From assembly GCA_016098155.1 (NCBI GenBank), contig JAAAJB010000106.1, forward strand, positions 1-64,000: DNA of 64,000 bases, read 5' to 3'. The notes below the pieces were generated by a model that saw nothing but the letters and a program-made list of their open reading frames with translations, ran no database searches and was not told where the DNA came from. This DNA comes from Actinomortierella ambigua. Its lineage: Eukaryota > Mortierellomycota > Mortierellomycetes > Mortierellales > Mortierellaceae. Both the position numbers and the translations under genes were made by a program. Below, one piece after another: positions 47,089 through 58,477 of the stretch; within the stretch, counting starts at the first letter, position 1; each line of letters starts with the position of its first letter.

Positions 47089-50000
47089 CTACCAGCGCTG
47101 TAGCTTGACCTTCGCCACCAGCGCTATCCAAGCAGACAAACGAGCCAACAGCACCACCGCGATCAGCAGGCCCAAGTACAGGTTCCAGTCCGCCGTCTGG
47201 AACTTGAGCATCTCGAGCACGGCCTCGCCCGTCGGCAAGGGACAGGCACCGCTGGTGATCTGCTCCTGCGTACAGTCAAAAACCTTGCCCTCAAACTCGT
47301 TGCGCGTCATGATCAGCGACGCATACTTGAGCAGCGAGACATGGTTAATGACATCCAGAAACTTGGGCAGGTTCGGCGACAAGAACCCCGTCATAAACGA
47401 GAACACGCTAATGATCGCACTCATCAACGTAATGTTGAACCCGGCATGGCTCGCAAACGACGAAAACATGATCCCCACACTCTCGCCCGTGTGGATGTAG
47501 CTAAACATGCACAGCCAGAACGTGGCCACCGTCTTGACGTTTGTCCGCATCTCCGTGATCACCAGCATAAAGACAGTCGTCAGCACCGACGACACCAGCT
47601 CGAGCGGCAGCTCGTTCACCAGGTACGCCATGAAGAACGACGTCGGACTGTACCCTCCATCGGAAATCTCGCGGTACGCAATGTCTCGCTCGAGCGGATA
47701 CACCGCCACATTGTTCAACATGCCAGCAAACACCAGGGGGCTCGTTTGCTGCAGCAGACCCAGCCGACTCGTCACGTCCAATGGACCGTTGCCAAGTGGT
47801 GCGAAAAAGATCGTCATAATGATGGCCACAAAGACCGGCTGTGCAAGACGGTTAAAATAGAGACCCTTTTGACGGAAGGTGTTTGTAAACGAACGCTTGG
47901 CCAGCAACGGGAAAGCCTTGGAGAAATTGGCAAAGTGGGGGCGCGTGCCTTGCAGTTCTCCGAGCGGGCCCTTTGGAATCTGCTCTGCCAGCAACTCGCT
48001 CTTGCGTGCCTGGAATCGCTCAATGAGGTCGTTCACTGTCTTGCGTGTCGAGGTCTCGAGGGCTTCGGAACGCAAATTGATCGACGCCGTGTCCAAGATG
48101 AAATCTATTTTAAAAAAAACGCGAATGGGTACACAAAAAAAAGGCCTTCTTTTAGTACGGTGCCCCATGCCGCTACTAGTGCAGAAAAGGATTGACCCTC
48201 TCTCTCTCTCCCTCTCTCTCTTCTGCTGCTTACCTGGTGTGTTTGTAAGTGCTGGAACGACGTGGCCTGCCTCTTCGAAATAATCCACCACTTTATCAGC
48301 ACGTCCAGAGTAGGCTGGACGACCACCAGTGACCAGGAGCACCACATTGTCAAATACATGCCAGATATCGGCTCGAGGTTGATGAATCGTGCAGACAACC
48401 GTTCTACCGCTCGCTGCGATATTCTTCAGCGTCAACACAACAGCCTTGGCTGTCGAATTTTTTTTTCAGAATCGGATAAGAAAGAAAGACGAATCATGAG
48501 TGACAAGTTACTGGAGAGGGGAGGGTGTTTCGGACGTTGAGGAATGGCATGGGCGAGTCATGAAAAAAAATTAAACATAGCAGTTTCAGACACTTACCAG
48601 TTAAAGCATCGAGACCACTTGTTGGTTCATCCAAGAACAAGCAGGCAGGTTCTGTGACGAGCTGCACGCCGATGGAGACACGACGGCGCTGACCACCAGA
48701 GATACCCTTGACGGCCGCACTGCCCACAATGACATCGGCACACTCACGAAGACCCAGGATGTCAATAATCTCCTCCACCTTCGCAAACTTGACCGCCTTG
48801 GAAAGCTTGCTGTCCATGTTCATCTGGGCCGCATACTGAAGGGTCTCGCGCACCGTCAGATGCGACAGCAAAAAGTTGTCGTCCTGTCGGACATAGGCGC
48901 AGCAACTGGTGATCTGCCTCAGCGACGGGTTCGCCGTGTCATTGAAATAAATGTTGCCCTGGCGCTTGAGGCTCTTGTCCGCTCGACCAAGAAGAACGTT
49001 CAAGAGCGAGGTCTTGCCCGCTCCACTTCCACCAAGAATCGCCGTCAACTGGCCCGCCGGGAAGACGACATCCACATCCTTGAGCAGCTGCTTTTCCGTC
49101 TTTTGACCTCGCAACGCGCTCCAGACACCGGCAAACGTCCACTTGAACGTCGACAAGAACACCGACAACCCAAGCCCCTCCACCCGAATCGTCACCGGTG
49201 GCCGCTTCTCCAATCCTCGTGCGAAAATGTCCAGTCGTGTCTCGCCCTTGGTCCCCATCTCATATTCGTCGCTCTTGATGGACGAGGCCGAGGACGACAA
49301 GGGCCCCTCACCTTCCTCTGTACCTGCATGCGACGAGACGACCTTGGGTGCTTGCTTGGGTCGACGGATCACCAGTCGCACCACAAAATCAATCATATAG
49401 TCCATCAGTGTCGGCCCGGCGCCCATCGAGGTCGGGTTGACCGGATGAACCGTCAGCGCGACCCAACCCAGAAGGAGGAATCCGACATAGTAGCAGAGCA
49501 TGTACGCGATCGGCTTTGGGTAATAACCGACCTCGAGATCGAGTTGCCCGACCAGGACTGCGTTGCCATCCCAGGGCGCACAGCGGACGAGGTCCCATTC
49601 GCCACCGGGGCCCACGTAAGGGCAGTCGAAACGGTGATCGGTCAGCTCATTGCTGGTCAAGATGGCGTAGGCCGTGTTGGGATAGGCCACATAGCGCAGC
49701 CAGCGCAGCCAGACAGGGATCTTGCTCGTCACGACAAAGAAACCAGTCGACAGGCCAAAGAAGGCAAAGATGGCGTTGGCCAGGAGCGACGCCGACGAGA
49801 AGCCACGGACGGTGGATGAGCACATTGTTGCAAACGCGTAGGTTGCAAACTGCATCATGATGTTTGTCAAAATCCACCATCCAAAGTGCTCAACCTTGTC
49901 TGTACGGAGACCAGCAAGGTAGTAAGAGATGGACGAAAAGACTATGTGCAGGAGGAGAGAGAGAGAGAGAGAGAGAGAAAAGCAACAGATATTCATCAGA

Positions 50001-52459
50001 GTCAATGGCTCGAGCCCTTCATCATTGTGGTTCCCCACTTTACAAAAAAAAAATAGACATATGCACACATAGAACACAAAAACAAAACACCACCTCCACT
50101 CACAACGGTCCTACTTACCAACGGGGTACACAATGTTGGGAAGGGCAGTATAGAACGAGCTGCTGATAAGATGCGGCAGAGGGCCATACCATCGATCCAT
50201 CCGCTCGCGATCATAGACGCCAATATCATGGGTCTGGCGGTAGATCATAATCATCAACATGAGATAGGACTGAATGGCACCCACAGCATAGATCATACTA
50301 GACCGCGACCGAATGCCCGCCATGTCGCCCGGCAACTGGAAGAATACGGCTCCCACGACCAACCCCATAAAGATACACTCGGCAATGCAGCCCCAGGCAA
50401 CAATCGAGTCGCGCTGTTGGTTGATCCACCCACGTGAAGTCAAGACACGGATCTGACTCAACAGACTCGGTCCTGCCCCCTTGGGGACCATGTCGACAGC
50501 CATCGAGACCGAGGATGGCGCGCCGGCCAAAGGCCTCGACGACTCGCCACCGCTGCTGGAGAGCATGGCGAGGTTGATGGGCGAGACGGGCGATCCATGT
50601 TCGTCCAGCTGGCGGAACGAGCGGTCGGCCCAGGCACGGACAAAGAGGTTGCGTTGGACGGCCGAGGAACGCTCGGTGGCCTCGCTCGTAAAGTCGATCA
50701 TGCTCAGGTCCAACAGGAAATCAAACGGGTTGACGCCCATCGGACATGTGCCAAGGCCAATCGCCTCGACCCAGGGCAACACCGACCGCACGGGCCCGCT
50801 GTAGACCACATCGCCCCGTGAAAGCAGAGCCATCTGGCCATCAGACTCGGCAAGCAACTTGAAGATCTCGGACCGTGGCTGGTGGATCGAGATGACGATC
50901 GTCTTTTGGGTCGACTTGGCGAGGTTCGTGAGCGACTTCATCACTTCGTAGGACGAGAATGCATCGAGACCTGTAAAGTCAAACCATTTTGGGAGTGAAG
51001 GGGAAGAATTGTTTAGTGTCTTTGTCAGACTGTTTTCACATTGTGGAAACTATCCCTCCTCCTCATACCCCCCCCGAATGCTGCGTAGGAGCAATGGCGC
51101 TGGAATGATCGCTCTTCCCCCTTTTGCAGTGTGGTCTTTTGCATGGTAGTCTAGCTTCATGTTTCTTTGTGTGGAAAGACGTAGTGTTCCTCGAGGCAAC
51201 AACAATACAGCAAGGGCGAGGAGAAAAGCTAATATTTTCAACCAATGGAGGTCGAGAACTCGAAAGCTCGAGGGAGGGGGGTGCAGGAGAATCCGAGGAT
51301 GAGCAGTACCTGAAGTGACTTCATCACACAAGAGCATCTTGGGATTGGTCAATAGTTGAACCCCTGCAGAGACACGACGCCGCTCGCCACCACTGATTCC
51401 TCGAACACCACCGCTGCCACTCTCGCCTCCACCTGGGTCACCGACCATGGTGTTGGCACAGCCTTTCAGGCCGAGCTCGAGAAGAACAAGCTCAACCAAT
51501 GCTGCCTTGTCGTTCGACGACATTGTCCGCGGCAGGCGCAAATGGGCGGCGTAGGTGAGTGTCTCTCGTACGCTGTTTTTTTGTTTTGTTTGTGTTCAAG
51601 ATGATGCACGCCATTAAAACAAAGAGCAAATGAGGAAGAGATGTTAACCAATTACGTCAAACAAATACAGCTGGGGAAGGCTGTTTTTTCCTCTCTCACT
51701 TTTTTCCTTCCTTTCATTCATTCTTTCTCTCTCGACATACGTGAGGAAAGGCATCAGAAAATCGTGCTGCTGTAGGTAGCCCACGCTACCATCGTTCCAA
51801 AAGGTCTTGGGCTTGAGGTCATTCATGAGAATAGAACCACTGGTGGTGACTTCGGGCCCTGTCATACGACCGGCGATGGTGTTTAGCAATGTAGTCTTTC
51901 CACTGCCCGAGCCGCCTAGTAAGACACAGACTGAGTGAACATGGCAACCATCAAAGTTAATTTGCGTTCGAGCGATAATGAAACATTTAACCTCGTTCCT
52001 GCGTCACAGCCAGCATGCAAGCAAGTAGGAAGGGGAGGGGGGAAGAGTGTAGGGGCAGTCTTTCTTTGGGAGGGAGCGGTATGATAAGACATGGCAGCAG
52101 TAGTAGGTACCTTGTCCAGGTTTGACATTCAGATCGACATTCCGAAAGATATTGATCCCCACATGGCGCAGATCGGTATCAGATGCAGGAGATCGACCGT
52201 TGTCGATCTTCTTGCTCGCTCCAGAGATCTGGCCATCTCGTTTTTCAACGGCTCCGCTTTGCTGCTGCGACGTCGTCGACACGCTAGGTTTTGGTCTGCG
52301 CAAGCCAACCTTGCGAAGAGCGCGGGTGAAGAGGGACGGTGGCTCGATCACAGAGAGCGATAGGTTACGAATGGTGAGTTCGATACCGGTGCTCGACTCC
52401 TCCTTCGTGATGGTGGAGAGAGTTGGTCCAACACCCGAGTCCGAGGGCGACACGGGCAT
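47089..52459 (-). CDS. Full-length ABCG-type ABC transporter (yeast YOL075C-like)
   Basis: Seven exons read leftward (52459-52111, 51915-51741, 51572-51310, 50970-50119, 49941-48598, 48449-48234, 48104-47089) give 1404 residues: two tandem NBD-TMD units. NBD1 has GGSGSGKTT, GISGGERRRVSAGVQLL, LLCDEVTSGLDAFSS and ISIHQPRSEIF. NBD2 has GGSGAGKTSLL, KGISGGQRRRVSIGVQL, FLDEPTSGLDA and TIHQPRADIW. Each is followed by about six hydrophobic segments. This arrangement of two short WBC-like halves without the PDR motifs matches the YOL075C group, whose substrates are poorly known. The E1/E2 junction gives VKPGQ directly before GGSGSGKTT and lacks the usual six or so residues (LVAIMG-like). The donor there may be wrong, or a microexon may have been missed between 52110 and 51916. 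Confidence 0.9.
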
Positions 52460-53250
52460 AGTTGGGGAAAGGGTTGTCTAAGGAGGGTAGGGTAGGGGGA
52501 ATGTGTGCGAATTTGGCGAGAACAGTAAGACCTGGGGGGAGCACGCAGTCAAAATTAACTGCGAACTGAAAAGTGGCACAGTCGACTACTTTTGTATGAG
52601 AAGCAAAGTGCACAGTTGGAGGGTGTGAGAGTGGAGGGAGGGAGGGGAACGTGCAGAGTGGCAACAAAAGGAATGAGAAAACACGAGTTGAATGAATTTA
52701 AAAAAATGCAACAAAACTGAAGCCAATGTGCTCATTCGCCCCTCCCCGCTACTCCTCCCGCACCTCAAAAACAGGTTGGTCAACCGCGCCGCAATCAAAC
52801 AGGTTCTTCACAGTCTGAGCTACATTATTGACATAGCTCTTTTTTACATATTTCTCAGAAATCCCCTCCTTCCCTCCCTCCAGAGCTGCTGTCAATTAGC
52901 TCAAAGGCCTGTTCAGTCAACCTCGCAAAAGAAGACGAGGAAGGCGAAGAAAACGTCTGCAGTAAACTGGATGCAGGGAACCCAGGGGTACAGTACTGTA
53001 CACCTCGGCTGGGTAGTCTACAAACCCTTATTAGTGCCACAGGCATCCAAACACTGGAGGACGCGCGTTCGTTTAGAGTCGATCGATCAACACCTTCGCC
53101 CTCCGAACGAGCATGTATCTCTCAGGCACAGCAAATTCCTCATACCTGCTGCTGTCTGTCCGTCAACCTGTTGGCTAACATTTCAAGGTGGTGTGTGAGC
53201 ACGTTCAGCCAGTGGCTGGCATGTCTGAGTCTACCCGTGTACTACTACAA
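52460..53250. other. Intergenic region upstream of the ABCG gene
   Basis: No supported gene. An open frame of 168 codons (52692-53198, plus) has no recognisable domain, biased composition and no splice or homology support. The interval should contain the ABCG promoter. Confidence 0.45.
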
Positions 53251-53565
53251 GAACCCCCTGGAGGGGCCGGTACGCGCACAAAGTATTGAAAGGCGTCACA
53301 TGTGAGAATCTTGTGGAATGACCCCTCTCAAGCAGAATCGCGATCCCCTCCTCCTCGGCACCATGTCGACAGAGAGAGAGGAAAAGGCAAAGATGACAAG
53401 AACAAGGACATGAAGGAACTGACTACGTTCGGCTACGAATGCCCTCTCTTCCGAAATGACAAAGTCGTGGCCGCCATCGAAGCTGGACAGTACCTGATCC
53501 CATGGCAAAGTCAGGTCAGGACCCTGCTCATGAAGACACTCTATGGCTGGACAGGTAAGAAGTGC
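53251..53565 (+). pseudogene. Decayed partial copy of the SFSWAP 5' flank and first exon
   Basis: This segment is a direct repeat of 56401-56758, about 3.15 kb downstream. It encodes the same DRY_EERY start (FGYECPLFRNDKVVAAIEAG then QYLIPWQSQ). The true start ATG (ATGTGGAAT) is TTGTGGAAT here. A 5-bp tandem insertion (GGTCA) after CAAAGTCA shifts the frame before the donor. The GTAAGAAGTGC donor is still present, but none of exons 2-5 follows. It is therefore a non-functional fragment, though a short frame from an upstream ATG at 53302 stays open. Many substitutions and small gaps separate the copies, so the duplication is not recent. Confidence 0.85.
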
Positions 53566-54309
53566 CAATATCATGTGCTGGTCATCCAAATACAGGGCGT
53601 AGCATTTCCAACTTTTGGCTACCACTGGAGCGACGCATAAGCTGGAACTGGGTCGCCATTATAGTATGTTGTGTGTAGCACCAAGCATTCAGTTCTTGCC
53701 CAGGCTCACATATGCCATTGTTCGTTCAACTGAACTACCCCGTCGCTCTGGATCCACGCGCCAAAATGGGCGCTGGGAGGTGTAGCTCGTAATACATAGC
53801 TTCTCCAGCTTCGGTGTCCCGCGCATGCCCCTTTGGTTGAACGCCAGAATGAACCCACAGCTGTACCCCATTCAGTTCCAGACGGCGTAGTTTTGGAAAG
53901 ATCCAATTGGCCGTGGCGAGACGGATGACTTTGGGGCCGCCAGCTAGTTCTGGGGTTTCGCCATCGCCGTTCTCCTATTAGCATTTATTACTGTTGCTAG
54001 CCTCGTCGTCAGAGTTTGTGCTGTTGGGTCCACGCGTGTTGAAAATAATAATAATAATAATAATATAGCGGAAGTCGTGCTAATGATCAGGACAACTGCA
54101 AAAGAGCCCTTGCATCTAGATATCGTGCTCAAAGATACTTGAGCCAGATCATAGAGTAGATCACGCATTACTGGGACATTCTTCTCCTCAGCAACCCTAC
54201 TCTAGCCGCCCCACCTTACACGCTGCCACATGGATATTGCTAATTAGCTATATTGGTGATACTATTGGACTGTTGCGATGCTGTTCTGCTCGACAATCTC
54301 GGCCATTTA
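53566..54309. other. Intergenic region with an AAT microsatellite
   Basis: Contains an (AAT)n run at about 54040-54065 and no supported gene. A minus-strand stretch near 53735-53940 shows a faint leucine-rich look but is too short to call. Confidence 0.45.
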
Positions 54310-56353
54310 TCATGGATCTAGAATCTGTCCAATGCGGTGCTGCGCTTGCGAATGTCCTTGCCTCGCTGCCCTGGTGAACCATCGGACTGCCTCGCTTTCG
54401 TCCAGCTCAACGAATCTGCCACTCTCGTACATCAACCCAAGGTTGTACTGTGCACGGGGGTAGCCTTGGTGGGCTGACAGGGTATACCACCTGCATGCCT
54501 CAGAATCGCTCCGATCGACACCTCGGCCAGCCTCGTACATCCTTCCCAAGCAGAATTGAGCGTCTGGATGTCTTTGGGAGGCTGCTTGAGTGTACAAAAT
54601 CATTGCCTTGGTATCGTCCTGCATTACGCCTAGGCCACACTCGTACATCCATCCAAGACTGAACTGTGCACGCGCATCTCCTTGATTGGCCGCCATTGTG
54701 TACCACTTGACTGCCTCGGCGTTGTCACGCCTGGTATTAACTCCATGGGAGTAATAATCGCCTAGCTCCAACTGTGCTGTCGCGTCCCCATTGATTGCGT
54801 CCGAGCGTGTCAAGCGTTCTCTAAAATAGCCGCGGTCATAGTCGCCAGCGCTCCCAGTGAAAAGGCCGTACTTCATCAACACACGAGCATCTTTTACAGC
54901 CCTGCGAAGCCATGTGCTGCCCCCTGTGCTGCCTCCTGAGTTGCCATCTGGGCCACCTCCCAAGCGACCTCCTAAAGGCCGTGGACCTGTCGAACGAGAG
55001 GCCGGTGAAGAAGCTGTTGAATGAATAGTAGCAGGACCTTCCGCTGCACCTGTCTGTTTGTGGTCGCCGGCTCGGCCATGCCATTTTGCAGCCTCATCCT
55101 CGTTTCGAAAAGTACCTCGGCCTTCGTTGTACATGTCACCGACTCGCTGCATGGCGCGTGGACGACCTTGACGTGCTGCACAAAGGTACAATGAGAATGC
55201 TCTACTGTCGTCCTTCATAACGCCACCGCTGCCAGCCTCGTACATCTCTGCCAGAGAGAATTGTGCGTCAGCATCATCGAACTCTTCTGCCTCGCGCCAC
55301 AGACGAGCAAGCTTCTTTGGATCTAAAATCTGATCGGTTCTGGCCGCGTCTTTATCAGGACTGGCGGTAACGGCGGTATTGCCGCCATACACCGAGTTGT
55401 CAGACACCGGGCTGTCGAGCATCGAGCTATCGTGCGACAAGCTGATGAAGTTATTTGCGTGCTGTGGTGGCAACTGAACATCCTCCACCAGAGAAGTCTC
55501 CTGTGCTTCTGGCCGCTCCGTCGGATCTTGTCTCCAGCACAACTCGACCCATTGCCGGTAATCCGCTGATGTGTGGTCTGGTAATTTTTCGCGTTCGCCC
55601 TTTTGGACATCCAAAAGGGCTGCATGGATACTAGACTTGTGCTTGAACGGATGCGTGCACATGGCTGCCATCTCCCACATGACCATCCCAAAAGCATACA
55701 TGTCCGACTTGTTGGAATATTGAGGTCGTTCCTCGACGAGCAGCTCAGGAGCCAGCCACAGACGCGTGCCTCGTATCGCACTCGTCGAATGGCCTTCGCT
55801 CGATTTCTTGATCACCGCGAAACCAAAGTCACAGAGCTTGACCTCCATGTGGATGGTGAGGAGCACATTGTCGCTCTTGAGATCTCGATGGAGGATATTC
55901 TCGTGATGGATGTAGGCCAGGCCGTTGGCAATCTCTTGGGCAACTCGCCTTTTGAGGCTCCAATCTGCAGTGCGGCCACTGTCGATCGCAGACTTGAGGC
56001 TCCCACCTTCAGCAAAGTCGGTGATGAGATAGATATGGTCGTCCTCGCGTCTGACGCCCATAAACTGGATGATGTGGCGACATTGAAGGTGCCTGAGGAT
56101 GGAAATCTCCTGATCGATAGCGGTTTGTCTTTCTGCATACTGACTGACTTTAAACCTCTTGATGGCAACCTTCCGCGTGTTGTAGCGACCCACAAAGACG
56201 TCGCCAAATGAGCCTGAGCCGATAAATTCGCCTTTATGGAAAGATGGCTATAGACGAGGTGTTAGTACTCCTACCAAGCGTGGCAAGCTCAGGGGACTTG
56301 AAGAGGCCAGCATTTCTCTGTGTACTCACCTCGGAGGTATTCTCAAGGCTCAT
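54310..56353 (-). CDS. Protein kinase (TKL-like) with C-terminal Sel1 repeats
   Basis: Two exons read leftward: 56353-56330 (MSLENTSE) and 56247-54310, giving 653 residues. The kinase domain (about residues 9-265) has all key elements: glycine loop GSGSFGDVFVG, VAIKRF lysine, HRDLKSDNVLL catalytic loop, CDFGFAV magnesium loop, and GTRLWLAPELL in place of APE. It resembles Ser/Thr kinases of the TKL group. A linker rich in Ser/Gly follows, then at least six Sel1-like repeats: for example DAQFSLAEMYEAGSGG, AMQRVGDMYNEGRGT, AQFSLGWMYECGLGV, AQFCLGRMYEAGRGV and AQYNLGLMYESGR. Sel1 repeats are protein-interaction scaffolds. Kinase plus Sel1 architectures are expanded in Mucoromycota and Glomeromycota genomes. 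It is divergent from the SFSWAP gene, with 149 bp between start codons. Confidence 0.88.
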
Positions 56354-56400
56354 TGAAGAAATGGAAGATGTCAATGACAAAACAGAGATGAAGTGCAGAA

Positions 56401-56758
56401 AGAAACCCCCTGGAAGGGGCTTTGGCATCTGGAGGTGAAAAAAGGTACGCGCACCAAGTATATGAAAGGCGTCACATTGAATCTTCTCATCGACCTACCA
56501 GCATGTGGAATGACCCTCCTCTAACAGAATCGCGCTCCCCTCCTCCTCGGCGCCGCGTCGACAGAGAGAGGGGAAAAGGCAAAGATGACAAGGACAAGGA
56601 CAACGACCTGAAGGAACTGACTGCTTTCGGCTACGAATGCTTTCTCTTCCGAAATGACGAGGTCGTGGCCGCCATCGAAGCTGGACAGTACCTGATCCCA
56701 TGGCAAAGTCAAGACCCTGCTCATGAGGACACTCTATGGCTGGACAGGTAAGAAGTGC
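56401..56758 (+). repeat. Direct repeat, intact copy (matches 53251-53565)
   Basis: Starts AAACCCCCTGGAAGGGGC and ends at the exon-1 donor GTAAGAAGTGC of the SFSWAP gene. It contains the promoter-proximal DNA and all of exon 1. The other copy lies on the far side of the kinase gene in the same orientation. Confidence 0.85.
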
Positions 56759-58477
56759 TCTTCAGAGCAACCCAGAAATTGAAAATCGTATAGGATTGTT
56801 CGTGAACATTGACGCGAAGGCTCCAGAGACATGGACAAACTTGAGGGCATCAGTACTATGTTACCGACCCAACCTCGAACAGAAAGGTGAATGATAGCGT
56901 ATTGCTTACAAATGGAAGAGTCTGTTTCTTAGCGAGAGTGACGACCTCAGTACTCCATGCCCAACGAGTATATAAGCCATGGCACTCACTCATGGTCCAT
57001 TTTTCTGTTTTTTTTTTTTTTCCGTTTTAGATACGATGCCAGAAACTTGCTGGACGACCAACGATACTTTACTGGATCACGGCAAGTGCACGACAATGCA
57101 CTCTTGGGAGAGTATGGCCTGGACCAAGAGCGATACGAAGATCTGGATTCAGATGAGGAGATTATGTTTGATATGGATGAATACGAACGCGAGGACCATC
57201 TAGGTGAGTAGGCTGACTTCTCTTTTTCGACACGACCTTATTGGAGTAGTGGCCTATAACAGTATTTACTGACGACTTTATGTTTTCTTTCTGCATTATC
57301 ACAGAGGAGAAACGGTCGGAAGCTTACCGTTTGGATCGCCGCGGTATTGGCTTCACCTATGATGAAGAACCAACGGATTTTACCCCTTTCAAATTGCATT
57401 TCTCGGTGCCTGAAGGAATGTTGACGGTATGTTCAACACAGTGACCGCCTGCTTGGCACGCTTTTCAGATTCCCTTCTGACCAGTCAGGATTGTGCTTTT
57501 CATATTCTACTAGCCTGAGGATGCGAAATCTCTAGCACTCATTGAGAGGACGGCCAAGTTTATCAACAATTGCGCTGAGCCGACCATGGAGGCCACCCTC
57601 CAGGTGAGGCAGGCAGGCAATCCTAGTTTTGGGTTTTTAACGCGAAGAAATCCTATGCATGCATTCTACAAGCATGTGAGGTGGTTGATGCAGACAGGTG
57701 CATACGAGTATGAAGAGGACGTCAGAAAGCGACAAAAAGAGGAAGAAGAGAAAGCAGCCAATGAGGACGAAAACATTCCATCTACTTTGGATACGACAAC
57801 AATCACAGCAGAATCAAAACTAGGCGAAGAACACGGGTAAGGAGGAGAGAGTTGTCAATGCGCTCCTGATGCAGCATGCACTCGAAGAGATATCATGTCG
57901 GGTAGTCATCTGACCAAAAGAAAAAACAACGCTATCCACTTATCAACTTAGGCATCCACATCAAGATATACAGCAGATTGTGGACATTACGGCGAGATAT
58001 GTTGCGAAATGTGGGTCAAGTTTTGAGGACCGCATTCGAAAGGAAAAAGACGGGCGATTTAGTTTTCTGGATGAAGCACACCCCTGGCATGATTACTATC
58101 GTCGTCAGCTGGTCGAGTCCAAACGACTGCCACAATCAGAGCACCCCATGACAACCAAAGAATCGACCGAGTTGGAGAACGAGAGTCTAGCAGCACGGGA
58201 AAAGCAACCTGCTCAGACTAGCCAGGAGAACGCGATAGAGCCCCGCATTGACCCATCGGCCTTGTATATCAACTATGTGGAGCAAGAGGAATCGGCTTTG
58301 GAACTACCGCAACATGACGAGGCCGACATCAACGCCTGTTCCGGGATATCCTCGTCGAACCCCGACACCTCCGCAACCCGTGTGTGGGAGATGAAAAGGC
58401 TGGAGCGCATGGAACGGATTAGAGAACTTTTGCAGAAGAAGCAAGGGCCTCAATCTCCAGTGCCTCCTGAAACTTGA
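56503..58477 (+). CDS. SFSWAP-like splicing regulator with DRY_EERY and two SURP domains
   Basis: Five exons (56503-56747, 57031-57203, 57305-57426, 57514-57836, 57952-58477) give 462 residues. Suppressor-of-white-apricot proteins regulate alternative splicing in the nucleus. The N-terminal DRY_EERY domain is clear: FGYECFLFRNDEVVAAIEAG, YLIPWQSQ, LWLDRYDARNLLDD, and SEAYRLDRRGIGFTYDEEP. SURP1 spans IERTAKFINN to NPMHAFYKHVRWL (about residues 185-235). SURP2 spans IVDITARYVAKCGSSFEDRI to HPWHDYYRRQL (about 295-345). The C-terminal RS domain of animal SFSWAP is missing; the protein ends in a charged helix (EMKRLERMERIRELLQKK). I chose the ATG at 56503 because it begins the conserved MWNDPPLTESRSPP; an in-frame ATG at 56422 would add 27 residues. 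A decayed copy of exon 1 lies 3.15 kb upstream. Confidence 0.88.

Noticed and set aside
52692..53198. 168-codon plus-strand frame between the ABCG gene and the SFSWAP fragment
   Set aside because: No recognisable domain, poor start context and no homologous pattern; treated as intergenic.
53735..53945. Minus-strand stretch reading ANWIFPKLRRLELNGVQLWV, reminiscent of leucine-rich-repeat F-box proteins
   Set aside because: Only one LRR-like unit in about 65 residues, with no F-box and no clear splice partners; too weak to call as a gene fragment.
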